From contig CM057482.1 in assembly GCA_030035585.1 (NCBI GenBank), positions 15,735,001 to 15,799,000 on the forward strand: a stretch of DNA of 64,000 nt. The letters are read 5' to 3'. How positions within the stretch are numbered: the first letter of the stretch is position 1; the number at the start of each line of letters is the position of its first letter. Below, piece by piece: positions 30,561-41,600 of the stretch. The notes beneath the pieces are model-generated. The model saw only the letters and a program-made list of their open reading frames with translations. It ran no database searches and had not been told where the DNA came from. Position numbers and translations under genes: made by a program. The DNA comes from Dugong dugon. Its lineage: Eukaryota; Chordata; Mammalia; Sirenia; Dugongidae.

Positions 30561-31911
30561 ACCCCTTCTACTAATCTGCTTCTAGAAATCCCTTTATAGC
30601 ACTCTCCAAGTGGATATCCATCAAGACAACCTGTTCTTTGGTCAGGTCTGGCTGTCAGAGAGTTATTCCCACTAAAATCTGTGTCCTTACTAAAGTGTGT
30701 CCACCCATCAGTCTCCATGAGGGCTCTGCAGATATTTAAACCTCAGCCTCTTGTAAACCCTTCAACAAAACTCTCCATTATCTCTCCCCAAGCCTCACCT
30801 CCCACCAAACACCACCAGTCTTTTCTCCTCCTGGAAAATTATCTAGATTCCTTCCATGAATCCCCCATCAGAGGACTCCTGGCCCTTCTTTTTGTTCATG
30901 TTCCCTGTTCCCCAAAAGGTGTGGAGCCTGGCACTCAGTATGGTGTTTGACTGAGGGCCCTGAGCAACCTAAACTTGGGTGGGGCTCTCTACTCCTGTGG
31001 ACGCTATTTCTGTGGCTGTATTTGGGGTTTGGCCTCATCTCACTGGTGACACAGTGGGTCACCAGGTCCCTCAAACCTGCAAGTTATTTTCACACACGCT
31101 ACTCATTTCCATGTGAAGATCAGCAGTGTTCATGGATCCAGTTGGAAAAGTGCTCTTTTGAGGCTTCCTTTTCCTGCCAGGAAGGATTAAAGGTATCTCC
31201 TCCTGCTGAACATGATTTCCAACCACTCACCCTGAATATTAAAATCCTCAACAAAAGCCTATCTGGCTTTACCCAGGGTGGAGTGGTTGACTTCCATACA
31301 CGAAGGGATTTCTGGATGTGAGAAAGCCTCTCCTTTCCCCCCTCAGTACCTCTCCTGTCTGCAGGGTAGTGCCTGGTACTTCCCCATTAGCACATCATTG
31401 ATTTTATAAGGCTTTAGTGAGAATTCTAACTCACGCTCCTGGGGATGGAGAAAAGGGATGTCACACTACGCTCCAGTTTTGGTCCTTCATGCCACGTCGG
31501 GGTGGGGGGTGGTTAAGATTTTAAGGTCAAGATTTGATAGGAACTAAAAGAGAGAAACCAGGAAGACTCCAGTTCTGAGCAGAGGTAGGAAAATGGGCAA
31601 AAGGGAGTACACAAAATCTCGCCTCAGCTCTTTTGCCTTAAATGAACTCTGGGGGCTCCCTACGCCTCTCAGTGCCTACTGCACAACTCAACTGCTTCTC
31701 GGAGGCCTTGCCGCCTATGCAGTACTCTAAGCTCCTGATCTCCTCTTGCATTCCTCTCTGAGCCTCACTCAGACCTGGACACACAAGTGCTTCCTTCTCA
31801 AATGTTCCCAGTCTAGGGCCAGATGCTCCATGGAGCTTGTTAAATAGACTCAGCCCTTGTCCTACTGGAGGCTGCACTCTGAGATAAGATGAACTCATCT
31901 ACTCTGAACCG
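30561..31911. other. Unassigned sequence
   Basis: Some stretches (30600-30920) look like old L1 or LTR debris but could not be named. A frame at 30947-31321 has a hydrophobic start without other support. Confidence 0.3.
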
Positions 31912-32065
31912 CCAGCCAAACCAAAGACCAAGCCCGCGGCCGTCCAGCCGATTCTGACTCACAGCGACCCTATAGGACACAGTAGAACTGCCCCATAAGT
32001 TTTCAAGGCTGTAAATCTTTATAGAAGCAGACTGCCACATCTTTCTCTCGTAGAGTGTCCAGCAG
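31912..32065 (-). mobile_element. AfroSINE, long-form, head-truncated
   Basis: 'CCCGCGGCCGTCCAGCCG', 'CACAGCGACCCTATAGGAC', 'CTTTATAGAAGCAGACTGCC'. The tRNA-like head is missing. Confidence 0.9.
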
Positions 32066-32949
32066 CTGCCCAAATATACCCTACTGCATTGATAGCCAAT
32101 CGGGGTATTTCATCAAGTGGCAACAGTGATGGAAGGGCCTTTTATAACATGGGAGAGGACACTGGGAGTTACTGGAAGGACATGTGCAGGCATCCATGGG
32201 TGTGTGCACCTGAACCAGAAACACTTCATTTCCTAGGAGATAAGAAGGGTCAGTAGAGGAGCCAGAATGTCGTTGAGGAGGAAGTGACAGGGCATTCTAG
32301 GCACAGGAGGACCTGTGACCTGAATGAAGTCCAATGATGGGAGTGAAGGGGATGGTCAGATGGAAGAGGTGGTGAGGGGGAAGGTAGTTGCGTGGTGGCA
32401 GCAGTGGGATCAATCTAAGTGAACTAGCAGGTTCACAGTAACAATAATAATGATAATGACTCTCATATCTCCAGCACTTCCCACATGTCAGACACCCTGA
32501 GACTTAGTGACAGGATAAAACTTACTAACCTGGGAATATTCACTGTCTGTCCTATTCCACCTGCTCCTGATGAAGACAATTCTGTATTTGCCCTCCTCCA
32601 ACCCTCTCCTAAAAAGGATGAATTCTTATTGGAAGAGAGGTGAAGGTGAGTAAAAAGTCTTGGGTAATGGAGCTGGAGGGAGTATTTTATGGTTATGCTG
32701 CACGGGAGGCTCTGGAACAACTGGGCAGATGGCAAGAGGACTGGGGAGTAAAGAAAGGAGTTGTTGTTTTTTTAAAAACAAAAACAAAATGTTATTGTGG
32801 CTTATTTGAGAGTTTCTAGTACAAATGAAATTCTTTCTAAATTAGTTTTGGCTTATAAATAGAACTGGACCACATAGGCCCTTGGACTTATAAAGGTTGT
32901 ATGGTGCAGCGTGATTAATTACTTTTGTATGTGGCCTTTCTAGTCATAG
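32066..32949. other. Unassigned sequence
   Basis: No gene recognised. 32800-32940 contains AT-rich 'GCAGCGTGATTAATTAC', possibly part of or beside the LTR that follows. Confidence 0.3.
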
Positions 32950-33570
32950 TCTTGTAACTCCCACCCAGGTGACTGGGCGGGACTGTGTGATAGGGTAATT
33001 GCAGCCTACCAGGGGGATTGGTCAGTTTTGCCTTAAAAGAGAGTCAATTCCAGAGCAGAGAGGAGGATCCTACCACCACCAAGGAAGAACAGCCAGGAGT
33101 GGAGAGTGCGTCCTTCGGACCCAGGATCCCTGCACTGAGAAGCTTCTGGAAGCAGGAGACAGAGAGAGAGAAAGAGAAAGAGAGAGAGAGAGACAGCTGT
33201 AACCCTGAGGACAGGGAGAAGTGGTGGCAGGAGAGACTTGGCAGCAGAGACCTGGCAGCAGGAGACGGTGCGATGGGCTTCCTGGTGCACGGAGAGAAAA
33301 AGCTAAGTGCCTTTGGGGAGAGGCCTAGGACAGGAAGAGGCATGCCTGTGAGCATGGATGGGAAGAGTATGTCCTGATGGAAGAACTGTATCTTGAGTGT
33401 TCCTGAGCCTGAATTGTAACTGTTACTTCCCTAATAAACCCCATAACTGTGAGCATGGTCTGTGAGTTCTGTGTGGCCATTGCACTGAATTATCAAACCC
33501 AGCAGAGAAATAGAGTGCTGTGGGAGAGATGGTGGTGTCAGGGTTGGTAAAGATGGCGGAGAGAGGAGGC
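32950..33570 (+). mobile_element. ERV-type LTR, boundaries uncertain
   Basis: 'GGTGACTGGGCGGGACTG', a TTAAAAGAG-like TATA area near 33033, purine-rich centre with (GA)n at 33158-33193, then 'CCCTAATAAACCCCATAACTG' (polyadenylation signal near 33431) and a GT-rich 'GTCTGTGAGTTCTGTGTGGCC' downstream. This promoter to poly-A order is typical of an LTR. No internal viral sequence is attached. Confidence 0.6.
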
Positions 33571-33674
33571 ATGTCTGACCTCTGCCTCATAGGAATCAGC
33601 CGTGGGCTGTTGATCTTGGTTCTCCTTCCCCCTTGTGGGGTTGGAGGAGGTCAGACACTGCCCCCAAGCCATTT

Positions 33675-33795
33675 TTACACATGGTCATCATTATCCTATT
33701 TACAGATGAGGCAACTAAAGTTAAGAAAAGTGAAATACTTTGCTCAAGGTCAAACTGCCAGAAGTGATGGAGTTAGGATTTGAGCTTGGTCTGCC
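33675..33795 (-). mobile_element. MIR SINE core
   Basis: 'TATTTACAGATGAGGCAACT', 'TTTGCTCAAGGTCAAACTGCC'. Confidence 0.85.
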
Positions 33796-33859
33796 TGTCT
33801 TGCAATGATGCTTTTGTTCTCTATCCTGTTTATTCCCCAGGCCTGAGTACGTGAGAACA

Positions 33860-33990
33860 ATGTTGAATCATAGGCATTTAAAACTGGAAGGGATCATCTT
33901 GTTCAACTCTGGTTAGTAGAGAAACGAGGACCAGAGAAGGGGAGTGAATTGCCCAAAGTCAGGCATAGAGTGAAGCCTAGGGCTTTCTGC
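33860..33990 (-). mobile_element. MIR-like SINE
   Basis: 'GAGAAACGAGGACCAGAGAAG', 'GAATTGCCCAAAGTCAGGC'. Confidence 0.7.
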
Positions 33991-34225
33991 CCTCAACAAG
34001 TATTACTCTCCTTTATTGAGTGCTTTACACAAGGTAAGACACTGTGCTTAGAGCTTTACAAACAACATCTCTTTAATCCTTAACACCATCCTCGAGGCAG
34101 GTATTATTATCTCCACTTTATAAATGAAGAAAGAGAGTGGCTTGCCCACAGTCATACGGCTTAGAAAATAGCAAAGCTAGAGTTTGAAACTGGGTCTGTT
34201 TGACTCAAACCCATGCTCTCACTGG
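33991..34225 (-). mobile_element. MIR SINE, nearly full length
   Basis: 'TTATTGAGTGCTTTACACAAG', 'GTATTATTATCTCCACTTT', 'TGACTCAAACCCATGCTCTC'. Confidence 0.9.
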
Positions 34226-34654
34226 GTCTCTCCCCTACAACTTGCATTGGTGCCTATGGTTACTAATATTACAGAATGCGCTTTGTTCTCTGGTTTCCAT
34301 TTCTAAAAGAAAATTACACTCTATTTATAGTTGGGTCAAAAGTCTAGGTACAAGGGAAACACTTTTCATGCAAAATTTGAAATTGTTTACAATTGGTTTC
34401 AGAGAGGAAGGATGAGCGGGGGGTTGGGGTGCAGAAAAGTCAGGGGCCTCACTTGCTGGGTGAGGTTTCTGAACCAACGATGCAGAACTGAACAGAGCAC
34501 AGCCTCTGGGAGTATTTGTTTCTTCTTCTCCCCCCAGAATCATCTTGATAAATACATTCCTTCTCTGTGGGGGGTATAATTTGCCTCTGCTTTACATCTG
34601 AGAACAATGGACATCAATACTTACACATGTTTGTACATGCACACACACATATTT
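34226..34654. other. Unassigned sequence
   Basis: Nothing recognised. Confidence 0.3.
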
Positions 34655-35110
34655 TAGTTATTTGTTTTATTAATTTAAAAAAATTTGTTGTTGAAAATGT
34701 ACACAGCAAAACATACACCAATTCAACAATTTCTACATGTACAATTCAGTGATATTGATTACATTCTTCAAGTTGTGCAACCATTCTCACCCTCCTTTTC
34801 TGAATTATTCCTCCCCCATTAACATGAACCCACTGTCTCCTAAGTTTCTTCTCTAACCTTTTGAGTTGCTGCGGTCAGTTTGATCCCATAGTTCTTTAAA
34901 AGAGCACAATGCTTAAGGCAGAGATTCTTTACTAATTAAGCTAAATTACTGCTTAGTTAAAAGGAGACTTCAGGGCATATTTTTGGTTTAAAGTTTAAAG
35001 ATTATCTAATGGCAATAGTTTTGGGGGTTCATCCAGACTCTGTGGCTCCAGAAAGTCTGGATTTCATGAGAATTTGAAATTCTGCTCTGCTGTTTTGCCC
35101 CTTTTCATCA
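34655..35110 (-). mobile_element. Lineage L1 3' UTR
   Basis: 'GAAAATGTACACAGCAAAAC', 'TACACCAATTCAACAATTTC', 'AGGAGACTTCAGGGCATATT', 'GGCTCCAGAAAGTCTGG' form a reversed L1 3' UTR. The first 100 bp match the block inside the L1 at 5536-5650. Confidence 0.82.
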
Positions 35111-35559
35111 GGATTCTTCTATAGCATATTTTATTTATTGAACTGTACTGTGTGCAAAACACCACATAGGCAAGATGTCTATTGAACAGGCCAAGTCCAT
35201 TGCCTTGTCTCTGAAAGATGTCACAATCCAGTAGAGCAAATGGGATGAGCTCACAAAGAACTCTGAACAGTATGTGCCTTCAGGGAAGGGTAGATAAAGG
35301 GAAAGAGAGGGCTCAGAGGACCAAATCATTGCATCCAGCTGAGAAATCTGGAGGGCTTCATAGAGCAAGCAAGATTTCAGTAGGGCTTTTGAAGAACAGG
35401 AATTTCTTGCCCATCAGAGATGAGGAAAGGAAAGATCATCTAGCTCTAGGAATTCTCTGAGTATGTGTGTATCTCTTCCTCCAAAACATTCCCTTCTTTA
35501 TCTTCCAGTTAAAAACACAGCAACCAAATTCCTTCAAGTGGTTTTGTCATCCTCATTCT
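35111..35559. other. Probable old repeat debris
   Basis: 35130-35420 resembles ancient L2 or DNA transposon debris ('AGATGTCACAATCCAGTAGAGC'); not named. Confidence 0.3.
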
Positions 35560-36030
35560 CTGAACTGTTTTTTTCTTTGCCTAAGTTTATTGTTGGTTCC
35601 TTGTGAAATAAATCATAATTGCCTACTGTCACAACATGAAAACCACTTGACAAGCATCTATTCTGAGAAACCATTAAATGCACTTCAGCCAGCTGTCACT
35701 GGGGCTGGGGGAGGAGAGGGAAAGAGTCCTACAGCCAGACTTAGGGTCCCCGGGCCCCCAGATCATCCCCATAATCAGGCAGGATGGTCCCCTCCCCTAA
35801 CATGCCCAGCAGCAGGGGAAGATACACCTGCTACAACGGGGTACCTAAAAACTCCCCCTTCTGAAAAGAAGCTATTTGAACAGCCCAAATTCTCATCCTC
35901 CAGGATAACTGGCAGTTTGCAAGTCACAATAACCAGATGACAGATTATTACAAGGAATAATCAATATATTGTTCCGCAGAGATGGTATTTGGGAAAAACA
36001 AACATAAAATGAGACAGTTTTCAAAGTATT
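35560..36030. promoter_or_regulatory. Candidate conserved non-coding element
   Basis: 'CTAAGTTTATTGTTGG' (SOX-like), 'GAAATAAATCATAATTGCC', 'CAGCTGTCACTGG', 'GATTATTACAAGGAATAATC' (which contains a near palindrome). Repeat-free, no frame. Confidence 0.33.
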
Positions 36031-36089
36031 AATGGTCAGAGTCTACCAGTTAATCAATAAGTAAATATTTCTTGAGTGTTTATATGGGT

Positions 36090-36345
36090 AAAAAGGCAGC
36101 ATAGTGCAGTGATTAAGAGGGCTGGCTATGGAGTCAGACAGATATGGGTTTGAATTGTTGATCCATCCCTGGTGAGATGTGACCTTGGACTGCTTCCCTA
36201 AGCACTCTGCGCCTCGGCTTCCTCCTCTATAATATGGGGATGATATAGTGCCTACTTTGTGGGATTGTTGTCAGGATTAAATAAGATAATGCATTTAAAG
36301 TATTTACGACATTCCATGGTATATGCACAGTTAATGCTGCTGCTG
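36090..36345 (+). mobile_element. MIR SINE, full length
   Basis: 'GCAGCATAGTGCAGTGATTAAG', 'GGAGTCAGACAGATATGGG', 'AATATGGGGATGATATAGTGCC', 'GGATTAAATAAGATAATGC'. It is among the best preserved MIRs here. Confidence 0.95.
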
Positions 36346-36654
36346 TGCTTTCTATTATTGTACCTGGGGTCTGTGGGGAGTGCGCAAGATGATAAGTTTC
36401 CTGGCCTGCAAGAGTCTAAAATCGAGCTGGAGAAACCAAACACCAAGAGCACAGAAAGTGGCAGAAAGCATCAAGCTAGAAGTCGCTTGGTTCTGAGTAT
36501 AGATGTAACAGAAAGTTTGAAAGCAATTGCTTGTTCCGCATGGCTGAACTGATCAAGGAAAGCTTCCTGAAGAGGCAGAAACTGACTGGGTGGGGGGCTT
36601 GAAGGGAAATACCTACGGAGTACCTATTACAGGCTGGGTGCCTCCAAGGGTGCA
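36346..36654. other. Unassigned sequence
   Basis: Continues past the MIR with old-repeat-like text ('GGCCTGCAAGAGTCTAAAATCG'). No gene. Confidence 0.3.
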
Positions 36655-36845
36655 TATGTGTGTATATATATATATGTATATACTTACCTAAATGTTGGTG
36701 GTTCAAATCTACCCAGCAGTGCCATGGAAGAAAGGCTTGGTGATCTGCTTCCATAAGATTACAGCCAAGAAAACCCTACGGAGCAGTTGTACTCTGTAAC
36801 ACATGGGGTTGCCATGCATAGGCATTGACTAGATAGCAATGGAAT
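36655..36845 (+). mobile_element. AfroSINE, head-truncated, with flanking TA repeats
   Basis: (TA)n at 36660-36684 precedes 'GTTGGTGGTTCAAATCTACC', 'TGGTGATCTGCTTCCATAAG' and tail 'TTGACTAGATAGCAATGG'. The head before the B box is missing. Confidence 0.88.
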
Positions 36846-37384
36846 ATATATACATATCCCACAAGGAATGTAAGACTTAGATTAAGTCAGATAAGGAATA
36901 GTGGGGTTCTGGTCAACAAGTTTCCATGATACATTAGGCTGTGTGCGGAGAGTGGAGAATACAAGGTACAAGAGAAGGTATCCAGATCAAAAGTCTTGGA
37001 GTCATCCTGGGTTCTTGCCTTTTTCTATTGCTACCATCTGGATGGGAGCCACCATCATCTCTCCGGCCTAGGTGCAGTGGGAGCACTGGGGGTGGTGGCA
37101 CCCAGTGCAGTAACTCATGGTGTCATCCCCCACCCCATAGACCTCCTCCCATACTAGACCATATAGAATTCTTAGTAATGTTGTTTATCAATTTTGATAA
37201 TAGAATAATATGTGATAAATATAGTTGTAAATTGCTTAAATGGAATCGTTCTTAGATTTTATGAATACTAACAAGAAAACTATTTTATCAAATCTTTCTA
37301 CGTTGAATTACAACACTCTTAGTTACAACATTATTAGTCACTGAGTGGAGTGGAAGCCTTTTTTGATTTTTCTCCTTTTCCTTC
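36846..37384. other. Unassigned sequence, AT-rich right half
   Basis: 37075-37130 ('GGTGGCACCCAGTGCAGTAAC', 'CATGGTGTCATCCCCC') may be a DNA transposon scrap. 37160-37330 is AT-rich and repeat-free. Confidence 0.3.
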
Positions 37385-37654
37385 AATTACTACTTCATTC
37401 TCAAAAAAGTTACTGATCTAGGTTCACAAATGCTAATTACCACAACACTGTAGCGAAAACACCAGAAAATCTGACACAATCAGCGACTGTAAAAACCCGG
37501 CTGCAACAGGAACAACAGTGAGTGCTTGTAGCAAGTGTAGATAAAGCCACGTGATTTGAAATGTCATTGTAACTGGGTAATAATGACAGCTCTGACCGGA
37601 GTGTCTCTAGAGTTCAAAAAGTAAATTAACATAGCATTTTAGCCTTGTAGGTAT
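37385..37654. promoter_or_regulatory. Candidate conserved non-coding element
   Basis: 'CAAATGCTAATTACCACAAC', 'CCACGTGATTTGAAATGTC' (CACGTG E-box), 'GTAATAATGACAGCTCTGACC' and 'AGTAAATTAACATAGC'. No repeat seen until the L1 begins. Confidence 0.33.
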
Positions 37655-38222
37655 ATTGATAAATGTCAGCTGGGCTTACAAAAAGTATCTTTTTGTTGGG
37701 AAAAATTAGTCCAAAGGACTAATGGGCCACAAGTATCACAGCCTCCACCAGACTGAGTCCAGCACAACTAGATGGTGCCCGGCTACCATCACCGGCTGCT
37801 CTGACAGGGACCACAATAGAGGGTTCCAGACAGAGCTGGAGAAAAATGTAGAACAAAACTGTAACTCACACAAAAAAAGATCAGACTTACCAGTCTGACA
37901 GAGACTGGAGAAACCCCAAGAGTATGGCCCCTGGACACCCTTTTAGCTCAGTAATGAAGTCATTCCTGAGGGTCACCCTTCAGCCAAAGATTAGACAGGC
38001 CCATAAAACAGAATGAGACTAAATGGGCACACCAGCCCAGGGGCAAGGACCAGAAGGCAGGAAGGGACAGGAAAGCTGGTAATGGGGAACCCAAGGTTGA
38101 GAAGGGGAGAGTGTTGACATGTCGTGGGGTTGGCAACCATTGTCACAAAACATATGTGTATTAATTGTTTAATGAGAAACTGGTTGGCTCTGTAAACCTT
38201 CATCTAAATTACAATTTAAAAA
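37655..38222 (+). mobile_element. Lineage L1 3' end
   Basis: 'GGACTAATGGGCCACAAGTATC', 'CCTTTTAGCTCAGTAATGAAG', 'CACCCTTCAGCCAAAGATTAG' and the terminal 'TTCATCTAAATTACAATTTAAA'. It matches, in opposite orientation, the nested L1 at 62351-62670. Confidence 0.88.
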
Positions 38223-38635
38223 ATTAAGAAATTTTTTTTTTGTTATAACTAACTACAGGGATATTTTTGTAAAAAATAATAAATTTCTGCTAAAACACTG
38301 CACAAAAATCTTACAGATAGTCATTTTGGTGTCCCTCCTTTGACAGGGTCACCTGGTGCAGTCTGTACCCCCCACCCCCACCCTTCTAGTGACACCAGTG
38401 TCTTGGTGGTTGTAGTAGCCTCCGAGCTCCACCCTAGCTTCCCTTTATTCTACTCTTAGCAAAGCAGCCAGAGGGAATGGATCAGTCGGGTCTTGGCTCA
38501 CTCAGAAGAGCAGCCGAAGGCACCATTTTCAAAGAAACCAACAAGGGATGTTGAAGCACCTGGGGCAACTGGAACCCAGTGAGCTTGGGAGCTGTAGGAG
38601 GAGCCGCTGGCTGGAGCTGTGCCATGAGTAGAGAG
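38223..38635. other. Unassigned sequence
   Basis: Nothing recognised. Confidence 0.3.
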
Positions 38636-38692
38636 ACACCAAAAACCGAACCAAGCCCATTGCTGTCAAGTTGATTCAGACTCATAACGACC
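38636..38692 (-). mobile_element. AfroSINE 3' fragment
   Basis: Only the tail remains: A-rich, then 'CCCATTGCTGTCAAGTTG' and 'CAGACTCATAACGACCC'. Confidence 0.8.
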
Positions 38693-38961
38693 CAGCTACT
38701 CCTAAATCGCTGCCTGGCTTGGAGACAGCCAAGGGAATGAATACCCCAACTACTGTCCCCCTTCCCCCCACATCTCTTGCCGTGCTGCCATTGGCTGAAC
38801 CCAGCTGGAAGCCCGAGGGCAAAGGCAAAGACAAAGGCACATTTATTATGATACTAAGGAAACTTAGACCCTAAAGGCTTCTCACTTCCCTGGGCCACTT
38901 CTGAGGTGGTGTATTTGTAATTTTGTACTCTTTAAATAAGTCGTTTCAAATTGTTTAAGCT

Positions 38962-39132
38962 TTAAAAACCAAAACACCAAACCTGTTGCCTTCCAGTCGA
39001 TTCTGACTCATAGCGACCCTATAGGACAGAGTAGAACTGCCCCATGGGGTTTCCAAGGAGTGGCTGATGGATTTGAACTGCTGACCTTTTGGTTAGCAGC
39101 TGAGCTCTTAGCCATTGCACCACCAGGGCTCA
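38962..39132 (-). mobile_element. AfroSINE, short form, full length with TSD
   Basis: 'GTTGCCTTCCAGTCGATTC' to 'TTGCACCACCAGGGCTC'. GTTTAAGCT at 38953-38961 and 39133-39141 flanks it. Confidence 0.95.
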
Positions 39133-39244
39133 GTTTAAGCTCTAGGCCCTGCAAAATCTGGATCTTGGATACAATGACCCGCTAACAATAACAGTCAGCC
39201 TCCTGGGACACAGAGCCAGGTGGGAGGGGGTCTGAGCAGTGAAT

Positions 39245-40290
39245 GGAGAGTTTCCAATACAGACATTCTTCTTAAAACCCAAGTCATATCTTGTTACTGC
39301 TCTGCATAAAACCTTCTAATTATTACTCAGAAAAAGCCAAAGACCTTACCACAGTCTATGAGGCCCTACATGGTGTGGCTGCGGTCTGCCCTCTGCCCTC
39401 GTCTCTTTCTGCTTCCCCCTTGCTCCCCAGCCCTGGCTACATTGACTTCCTTGCTATTCCTGGAAAGTGTCATCCTCTTCCCCACCATCCTCATGGCCCC
39501 TTGGAGTCCTGGTTCCAATGTCATTTTCCCCAAGAGGCCTTCCTTGACCTCCCTATTTAAGATTGTGATGTCCCCTTGTAGTGGACTGAATTGTACCCCA
39601 CCGCACCCCCCCCCCACCCCCCCCAAAAAAAGATGGGTTGAAATCTTAACTCCTCTACCTGTGAATGTGACCTTGTTTTGGGAAATACGGTGTTTCTTTG
39701 AAGATATTATGAATTACATCATACCAGAGTAGGATGGGTCCTAGTCAACCCCTCCAAGTGAGGTCTTACAAAAGGAGAGAACAGACATGGAGAAAGGGTC
39801 ACACACAGGGGGAAGACAGACACCATATGACGACGAAGGCAGACGCGTCCATAATCAGCAAAGGAACACCCAGGTTTGCCGGCAGCCACCAGAAACTAGG
39901 AGAGGCATGGAACAGCTCCTCTCTCAAAGCCCCAGGAGGAATCAACATGGTCAATACCCTGATTTGGGCTTCCAGCTTCTAGAACTATGAGCAAATACAC
40001 TTGTGTTCTTTAAAGCTACCCACTTTGTGGTCTTTAGTTATGGCAGCTCTTGGAGACTAAGAAAGAACCCTCTTCCCTGCTTTGTTTTTCTCCATAGCAC
40101 TCATTATTTTCTAATTGTTCTGCGTAGTAGATTTATTTATTTTGCTTATTATCTGTCTCCCCTCGCTAGATTGTCAGCGCCATGGGGGCAGGGACTCGTC
40201 CGTTTCATGCACTGCTGCATCCTCAGTGCCTGGAATAATACCTGGCACACAGTAAGTGCTCAATAAATATTAGTTGAATTAGTAGGTGCT
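39245..40290 (+). mobile_element. L2 LINE 3' region split by an LTR
   Basis: Left: 'CTGCTCTGCATAAAACCTTC', 'CAAGAGGCCTTCCTTGACC'. Right: 'CATAGCACTCATTATTTTC', 'CTGTCTCCCCTCGCTAG', 'GGCACACAGTAAGTGCTC', 'AATAAATATTAGTTGAATTAG'. The two halves meet in correct L2 order across 39577-40066. Confidence 0.9.
39577..40066 (+). mobile_element. MaLR/MLT1-type LTR inside L2
   Basis: 'TGTAGTGGACTGAATTGTACC', a C-rich then A-rich interval (39603-39630), 'GGAAGACAGACACCATATGACG', 'TTCCAGCTTCTAGAACTATG'. Flanks CCCCT (39572-39576) and ACCCT (40067-40071) fit a 5-bp TSD with one change. Confidence 0.87.
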
Positions 40291-41179
40291 CAGTTGCATA
40301 AATAAATAAATCAGTGGAGGGAATTAGAGTTCCTAAGTCTGAGAGGGAAGACAGACGCATGGAAGTACGATTTCAGGGCAGCAGGGTTTGTGATATACGA
40401 GAAAGTGCGGTGAAGGGCAGTCAAGTGGGGAACCCAGGGCTCAGACCCAGGCGTTTTGACACCAAAGCCAAGGTGTTTTCTATCACACTCATGTCTTCCA
40501 GACTGCCTTATGTTTCTGGGGGTGGTTCCTCAGGGAGGAAGGGAGTGTCCATCTACTCCTGCCAGAGCACATCTACCTGGACTTGTTTTATATGTAAGGT
40601 TTCCAAGAACTGTTCTATTTGAAGAAAGAGCTCTCAGCACAGAAAAGATGGATCCCTCCACACCTTTCTGTTTCTTGAAGAGGGCTTCCCAAGGTGGAGG
40701 AAGAGAACGAATAAAAGCCCCAAGGTGGGGCAGGGGAGAGTGAGCAGTGCTGCCCGATATGGTAGAAGGTTCTGGAAAATCCACCTGGATGGGAAGGGCA
40801 GGCTGTGCAAGGGCCCCGAATGCCAAGACATTTGGACCTGATGTAAAAGGCATGGAGGAGGCCGGTCAATTCTCATGAGGAAAGCAACTGTTTGGGATGA
40901 GGTGGTTTGGCACCACTGCAGGAGGGATTGGAGCAGAGGGGGTGGGCAACGGGAGAGGAGCTCAGAGGCAGCAAGCAACGTGGGCCTAGGAGGGGGGCAG
41001 CAGAGGTCGTGGGGAAGAAAGGGCCTCGGCCAACGTTTCCAAGGGCTCCTTTAAATATGCTTTGGACCCCATGGTGCGGAGCCCTGTGCAGGGGCTGCAC
41101 CTTCTGGATTCTGTTCTGTCCTTGTATCACCTGTTGTCCCCCAGCTTCTGACTCTAGAGTCAAACAGAGGTGAGGGCAG
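40291..41179. other. Unassigned unique sequence
   Basis: 40780-40850 ('GGGCCCCGAATGCCAAGAC') may be an ancient repeat. No gene recognised. Confidence 0.35.
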
Positions 41180-41420
41180 GACCGGGATTAGAGTGAGGCA
41201 AGTGAGACCCTCGCCTTGGGTCCAAAATTGAAGGAGCACCCAAAACTCAGTAATCAAGATAAATACATTTTTAATGAAATTTGTTTTTGAAATCTAAATT
41301 AATGCAAAAAAGAAAAAAAAAAAGAGTCTATGATGAACAAAACATCAACATTTCAAACAAAGACTGATCAGTGGGCCGGGATTAGGGCGAGGGGAGCGAG
41401 GCACTCATTTTCAAGGCTGT
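41180..41420. repeat. Unnamed repeat with a partial second copy
   Basis: 41180-41276 starts 'ACCGGGATTAGAGTGAGGC' and runs into A-rich text. At 41375-41412 the same start recurs as 'GCCGGGATTAGGGCGAGGGG' then 'AGCGAGGCACTCATTTT'. Probably a dispersed element with one broken copy beside it. Confidence 0.5.
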
Positions 41421-41464
41421 GCAAGTGCAACGTGGAGCCTTGCTTCCTCAGCTGGAGGAGGAGT

Positions 41465-41600
41465 CTTTAGAAGCCACTCAGTCAAATCCTTGCGTTTTGC
41501 TGGTGGAGAGACCAAGGCTCAGAGAGAGAGAACGACTGCCCATGGCACTCTGGTAGCTGGGGGCCTGGGAGCAGAACCTCCACCCGTAGCCCCAAGCTCT
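41465..41600 (-). mobile_element. MIR SINE, diverged
   Basis: 'GGAGAGACCAAGGCTCAGAG', 'GAACGACTGCCCATGGC'. Confidence 0.6.

Noticed and set aside
30947-31321. Frame with a membrane-like segment near its start
   Set aside because: No homology recognised, no downstream exon logic, and surrounded by repeat debris.
36259-36552. Frame with a signal-peptide-like start
   Set aside because: The hydrophobic part is translated MIR sequence.
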